The position numbers and the translations under genes are program-made. A model generated the notes under the pieces. That model saw nothing but the letters and a program-made list of their open reading frames with translations. It was not told the origin of the DNA and did not search any database. This document shows, piece after piece, positions 60,187 through 64,000 of a stretch of DNA of 64,000 nt. Numbering within the stretch: the first letter of the stretch is position 1; every line of letters starts with the position of its first letter. The DNA is from BM002 sp050124835 (GTDB taxonomy: Bacteria > Desulfobacterota > Syntrophobacteria > BM002), in the NCBI GenBank assembly GCA_050124835.1, contig JASFEM010000003.1:1-64000 (forward strand), read 5' to 3'.

Positions 60187-61092
60187 CTACAGTGCCAACA
60201 TCCGTTCTACCGCTGTCAAAGCCCGCTCCCGGACATCTTCCGGAATGTCAATCTGCGGTTTCAGCTCCTCCATCGACCAGAGCACCTTCTCCAGGGTGAT
60301 AAGCTTCATGTTGGGGCAGAGACCCCGCTTGGTGACTGGCACATACTCCACTGAGGGATTCTCTTTACGCAGCCGATGGAGAATACCGATTTCGGTGCCA
60401 ATAATTAGGTAATTTCCCTGGTATGAACGCGCGTAGCGAATGATGCCACCGGTACTAAGAGCCTCGTCTGCCACATCAATCACATCGGGTCTGCACTCGG
60501 GATGGACCAGAACCTTTGCTTCCGGATAAAGTGCTCTCTGTCTGGCCACATCCTCGACCCCGATTTTCATATGGGTTGGGCAGTAACCGGGCCAGAGATG
60601 CATGTCCCTGTTAGTCTTGCGCATCGCATAGTGACCCAGGTACTGGTCCGGGACGAAAAGAATAGGCCGTTTTTTATCCATGGCCTCCACTACCTGGACT
60701 GCATTGGCAGAGGTGCAGCAGATATCAGAGCCCGCCTTGACCGCTGCGGTGGAATTCACATAACAGACCACCTGAACCCCCGGATATTTGACCTTTTCCT
60801 GCTCCAGCTGTTTAGCAGTGATCATGTCGGCCATGGGGCAGCCGGCTTCCTCGTCTGGAAGTAGTACAGTCTTATCCGGCGAGAGGATCTTGGCGGTCTC
60901 TGCCATGAAATGTACGCCGCAGAATACAATCACATCAGCGTTGGTTTCTGCCGCTTTGCGGCTCAACTCGAGAGAGTCTCCGGTCAAATCCGCGATATCC
61001 TGAACTTCCCCTCGCTGATAGTTGTGGGCAAGGATAATTGCGTTCAGCTCCCTTTTCAGCCTTGCTATCTGTTGTACTACATTATCAGTCAT
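60187..61092 (-). CDS. nadA: Quinolinate synthase A
   Basis: 301 residues from ATG 61092, which has GGGAG five bases upstream; a longer frame to 61119 is less likely. AIILAHNYQRGEVQDIADLTGDS, VIVFCGVHFMAETAKIL, the CTSANA cysteine and the HPEC cysteine give the three ligands of the [4Fe-4S] cluster. It condenses iminoaspartate and dihydroxyacetone phosphate in NAD synthesis. nadB and nadC are not in the window. Confidence 0.97.
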   Translation of the reverse strand: MTDNVVQQIARLKRELNAIILAHNYQRGEVQDIADLTGDSLELSRKAAETNADVIVFCGVHFMAETAKILSPDKTVLLPDEEAGCPMADMITAKQLEQEKVKYPGVQVVCYVNSTAAVKAGSDICCTSANAVQVVEAMDKKRPILFVPDQYLGHYAMRKTNRDMHLWPGYCPTHMKIGVEDVARQRALYPEAKVLVHPECRPDVIDVADEALSTGGIIRYARSYQGNYLIIGTEIGILHRLRKENPSVEYVPVTKRGLCPNMKLITLEKVLWSMEELKPQIDIPEDVRERALTAVERMLAL

Positions 61093-61281
61093 TTTCACTC
61101 CCGCTGCTGCAAAACACAACTTCGAAAAGATTCTAATCGCAAAAAGGTTAAGTCGTCAAATAGTTAAACTCTAATTTAAAGAAAGTGAGAAAGCCATTAA
61201 AAGGCTGTCACTTAAGACCAATATCTTTAGTGGTGCGACGTGGCTTCTGTTACCAAGTCAATGAATTACCTGCACAAGGAC

Positions 61282-61297
61282 TGGCACGCTGCTTGCT
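61282..61297 (+). promoter_or_regulatory. Consensus sigma-54 promoter of the outer-membrane barrel gene
   Basis: TGGCACG (61282-61288), CTGC, TTGCT (61293-61297): a full match to TGGCACG-N4-TTGCW. Predicted start near 61308, 150 bp before the start codon. The gap 61093-61457 has no gene. Confidence 0.85.
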
Positions 61298-61457
61298 ACT
61301 GATATATTGCCGAAAATAAATGTGAATTCAGAAAAATTAACAATCTGGGCAATCACGACGCTGTTCTGTGTACGTCGAGTGGTGCGCTTGCCTGGTAAAG
61401 GTCTCAATCGTTCATCATTCTCATTGCTTCAAACAAGCCTGGCGTGAGGGAATAAAA

Positions 61458-62381
61458 ATGTACATAGCCAAAGGCCATCCAAAAATTTCTACAGCTGTGG
61501 CCATCTCGTTGATCGTCCTCTTGGTAAAGCCGGTGTTGGCGGTGACAACTACTTTGCCGTCGAGTCAAACCCCGGAACACACCACCAACCAGCGGGAACT
61601 GCCCAAGCGACAGCAGACCCGTTACTTAATGCTCTACCCCTCAGAGACACGTTCAACTGAGAAGACCCCCACAGAATCACCGTCAGGGGATCTCCCAGCC
61701 GGATCACTTATTGGTAGGGTTGAGATTTTGGCCGCTGCTCGCGGTATCCAAGGGACTTCTGAGAAGGCTGAAACCAGAAAGATAGAAAAAGATCTTCCAC
61801 CCTTGGGCGGGTTATTTGTTGAAATTTACGGAGGGGCTGCCATACCGCAAAATGAAAAATTGAAGGCGACTTCCTCCGCCGGTCCTCTCACGGACAAGAC
61901 TTCAGAGACCGTAAACTATGACGACTCATTTGCTGTTGGTGGTCGGGTGGGCTACTGGTCAAAGATTGAGCCATATCTCGGGGCCGCTGTGGATGCCTCT
62001 TATTACCAACCTGAAGCTGATGGAATTGACCTCAAAGTTTACTCTGTAACGCTCCTGGCTATGTTTCGTTATCCCATAGGCAAATTCCACCCGTACCTTG
62101 GCATCGGTGGAGGGCTGTTTATCACCGACGGGGACATAGACATCAGGTTGGGGGGTCAGCCCAGGACTGTTTCTGATATCAGCTACGATGCCGGGTTCGA
62201 CGGGCGGGCGGGCCTAGCTTACCAGTTTCACCCAAACATAGCTGTATTCGGAGAGTATCGCTTTACCTATTACAGCGCCAAGTTCAAGGACAGTTTTTCC
62301 GGTGCGCTGGACACAGACGTCAAGGTGAAGTCTGACTATAACACCCACTTCTTGCTCGTTGGTGTTTCTTACAGGTTCTAG
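61458..62381 (+). CDS. Outer-membrane beta-barrel protein (OmpW/OmpA-like)
   Basis: 307 residues from ATG 61458 (GAGGGA eight bases upstream); the longer frame from 61368 includes a spurious leader. A signal peptide ends near LVKPVLAVT. A disordered region (about 35-115) is followed by amphipathic strands: FVEIYGGAAIPQNEKL, SFAVGGRVGYWSKIEPYLGA, GKFHPYLGIGGGLFITDG and the C-terminal FLLVGVSYRF with terminal Phe, the signal for BAM-mediated insertion. It probably forms an 8-stranded barrel; the ligand or role is unknown. The next gene, 34 bp downstream, encodes a secreted subtilase-like protein, so they likely share the sigma-54 promoter. Confidence 0.88.
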   Translation: MYIAKGHPKISTAVAISLIVLLVKPVLAVTTTLPSSQTPEHTTNQRELPKRQQTRYLMLYPSETRSTEKTPTESPSGDLPAGSLIGRVEILAAARGIQGTSEKAETRKIEKDLPPLGGLFVEIYGGAAIPQNEKLKATSSAGPLTDKTSETVNYDDSFAVGGRVGYWSKIEPYLGAAVDASYYQPEADGIDLKVYSVTLLAMFRYPIGKFHPYLGIGGGLFITDGDIDIRLGGQPRTVSDISYDAGFDGRAGLAYQFHPNIAVFGEYRFTYYSAKFKDSFSGALDTDVKVKSDYNTHFLLVGVSYRF

Positions 62382-62414
62382 ACCACCTCAGGGAAATCAG
62401 AACGGGGGCCATCT

Positions 62415-64000
62415 ATGGCTAGAATTAAACTGCTCTTTTTGCTCATACCCGTTTTCTTGCTGTGCGCAGTACCAGATGCCACCGCTGAAAAAGACGACAG
62501 TAGATGGATTCCCTATGCAGCAAGCAACAAAACCTATCATGATACCAACCCGGGTTCCAGCAGGGTAAGTCCAAACCTTAGAGCGATGATGAACAAGATG
62601 AGAGCCCGCGGTATTACCAGAGAGACCGCCAGGCAGTTCGAGGCTCCTGCCCTATCGAACTCCCTGGTCAGGGTCAATGATGAGGGCAAAATCCAGACCT
62701 ACCTCCATGTCCACTCCCTTGGAGCTCAAGAGAAGGCTCTGCTGGAAACCTATGGAATCGTCATCGAAATCGTAAATGAGGAGTTCGGCCTGGTTCAAGC
62801 CTGGGTCCCATTTGACCGGATAGATGAGGTTGTCACACTCCCCTTTGTAAAGCGCATTACGCCACCAAGCTATGGAACCACAAGAGTGGGCAGCGTAACT
62901 ACAGAAGGCGATGCCATTCTCAGGGCTGCTGAGCTCCGGGCTCTTGGGGTTGACGGTAGCGGGATTCGGGTGGGGGTTATTTCTGATGGGGCAAATGATC
63001 GTGCTGATTCAGCGACCACAGGCGATCTGCCTGCCAACATAACCGTATACGGCAACTGCGATCCCTTAGTCACCAACACAACCTGCAACGAAGGCACCGC
63101 CATGCTGGAGATTGTTCATGATCTGGCCCCCGGAGCGGAGCTGGGATTTTGTTGCGGATTGGAATCAACCCTGGCAATGATCGCTTGTGTGGATGATCTG
63201 GCAGATCCAACTAAATTTGGCGCGGACATCATCGTGGATGACCTCGGTTTTTTTGATGAGCCCTATTTCGAGGACGGCCCTGTAGCCCAAACCGTCGCCG
63301 ATGTGGTAGCAAGCGGGGTGTTCTACACCTCGGCGGCCGGCAACGATGCCCTGACCCACTATCAGGGAGACTATGTAGATAGCTTGGATACCTTGGGCAG
63401 TCATGAAATCAGTCCTGGTAACAATGTTTTCAATGTCACTGCTGGCAGCAACGTCACAGTTATCCTGCAATGGTCTAACCGGTTCGGCCAATCGGGAGAC
63501 GACTTTGACCTCTGCCTAGCAAGCGAAGGTGCGGGATCATGTGCCCTTAACTCGCAACAGGATGGAGACGATTTACCTTTTGAGGCTAAAACCAATCTCG
63601 ATTGCAGTGGACCCGGAGGATGTGAGCTACAAGTGCGATTTATAGGTGGGAACTCAAATCAAACCCTAGAACTATTTGTTTTAAACGGAGATTTGGACGT
63701 AAATGACCAAGTTGCCGCAGACAGCATCTTTGGCCATCCGGCCGTTCCCGGTGCTTTGGCTGCCGCCGCCATCAGTGCCGGCGATCCGGGTAATGACGAT
63801 ATTGAGCCCTTTAGTTCGCTAGGCCCTTCGACCATTATCTTCCCTCTTCAAGAAACCCGTCAGACCCCGGCAATCTCGGCCATTGATGGTGTTTCTGTTA
63901 CTGGAGCCGGCGGCTTTCCCAGCACTTTCTTCGGCACCTCGGCCTCGGCACCGCATGTGGCAGGTGTCGCAGCACTTTTGATGAGCGGATCTTTCTCAGC
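62415..64000 (+). CDS. Secreted subtilase-like (S8/S53 fold) protease, 3' end cut by window
   Basis: At least 528 residues. The signal peptide ends near residue 24 (VPDATA). An N-terminal prodomain-like part (about 25-160) is followed by the peptidase domain: the first catalytic aspartate D191 in GVISDGAND, then CNEGTAMLEIVHDLAPGAEL where an ordinary subtilisin has HGT (Glu226 instead of His), and the catalytic Ser509 in GTSASAPHVAG. A Glu at the His position is known in S53-like (sedolisin-related) members of the subtilase clan. The gene continues past the window end, so the C-terminus is unknown. Confidence 0.9.
   Translation, partial: MARIKLLFLLIPVFLLCAVPDATAEKDDSRWIPYAASNKTYHDTNPGSSRVSPNLRAMMNKMRARGITRETARQFEAPALSNSLVRVNDEGKIQTYLHVHSLGAQEKALLETYGIVIEIVNEEFGLVQAWVPFDRIDEVVTLPFVKRITPPSYGTTRVGSVTTEGDAILRAAELRALGVDGSGIRVGVISDGANDRADSATTGDLPANITVYGNCDPLVTNTTCNEGTAMLEIVHDLAPGAELGFCCGLESTLAMIACVDDLADPTKFGADIIVDDLGFFDEPYFEDGPVAQTVADVVASGVFYTSAAGNDALTHYQGDYVDSLDTLGSHEISPGNNVFNVTAGSNVTVILQWSNRFGQSGDDFDLCLASEGAGSCALNSQQDGDDLPFEAKTNLDCSGPGGCELQVRFIGGNSNQTLELFVLNGDLDVNDQVAADSIFGHPAVPGALAAAAISAGDPGNDDIEPFSSLGPSTIIFPLQETRQTPAISAIDGVSVTGAGGFPSTFFGTSASAPHVAGVAALLMSGSFS

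Overview
The window reads as chromosomal DNA of a diderm (Gram-negative) bacterium of deltaproteobacterial type (Desulfobacterota-like; this placement is an inference from gene content, not from a marker tree). Supporting signs are outer-membrane machinery (LolA, MltA, an LpoA-like lipoprotein, a beta-barrel protein), an NtrC-type two-component pair, a complete branched-chain amino acid ABC cluster with three tandem binding proteins, SelB, NAD-type dihydroorotate dehydrogenase (PyrK/PyrD), and a CIRCE/HrcA-controlled heat-shock operon. There is one tRNA gene (Leu, CAA), no rRNA, no CRISPR array and no intact mobile element. Both ends are cut: an LpoA-like gene at the left and a subtilase-like gene at the right.

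Layout. 1-11.4 kb (minus strand): LpoA-like lipoprotein, hrcA-grpE-dnaK behind a promoter plus perfect CIRCE, a sigma-54 response regulator and its histidine kinase, and two TPR proteins. 11.5-21.4 kb: rarA, then the livF/G/M/H operon with livK and two more periplasmic binding proteins upstream; LivG carries an unusual hydrophobic insertion. 21.5-29.3 kb: der, an AmgK-like kinase with a MurU-like nucleotidyltransferase, divergent nagZ (together a likely cell-wall recycling set), a BrkB-family protein and a lipid kinase. 29.5-45.8 kb: ssb, tatA, a heme/siroheme/cytochrome c group (hemA, ccsA-like, precorrin-2 dehydrogenase), plsC, ftsK, lolA, an MBL-fold hydrolase, pgeF, pyrK, pyrD, selB and a thioesterase. 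46-51.9 kb is the accessory-looking part: small secreted proteins, a candidate sRNA, a structured leader ahead of a 63-residue ORF, tRNA-Leu, an ATP-grasp protein and a divergent SF2 helicase. 52-64 kb: mltA, ahcY, metK, a DUF502 protein, panD with a long leader, rsmA, a DUF2062 protein, a phosphoesterase, nadA, then a consensus sigma-54 promoter driving an outer-membrane barrel and a secreted subtilase-like protein.

How they fit together: several genes serve peptidoglycan turnover (mltA, nagZ, amgK/murU-like, pgeF, LpoA-like); metK and ahcY form the SAM/SAH cycle; hemA, the precorrin-2 dehydrogenase and the CcsA-like protein link tetrapyrroles to cytochrome c. A striking background feature is that many intergenic gaps hold short degenerate word repeats (about 6-12 bp units), some of which run into the ends of genes (rarA, lolA, the lipid kinase, the third binding protein).
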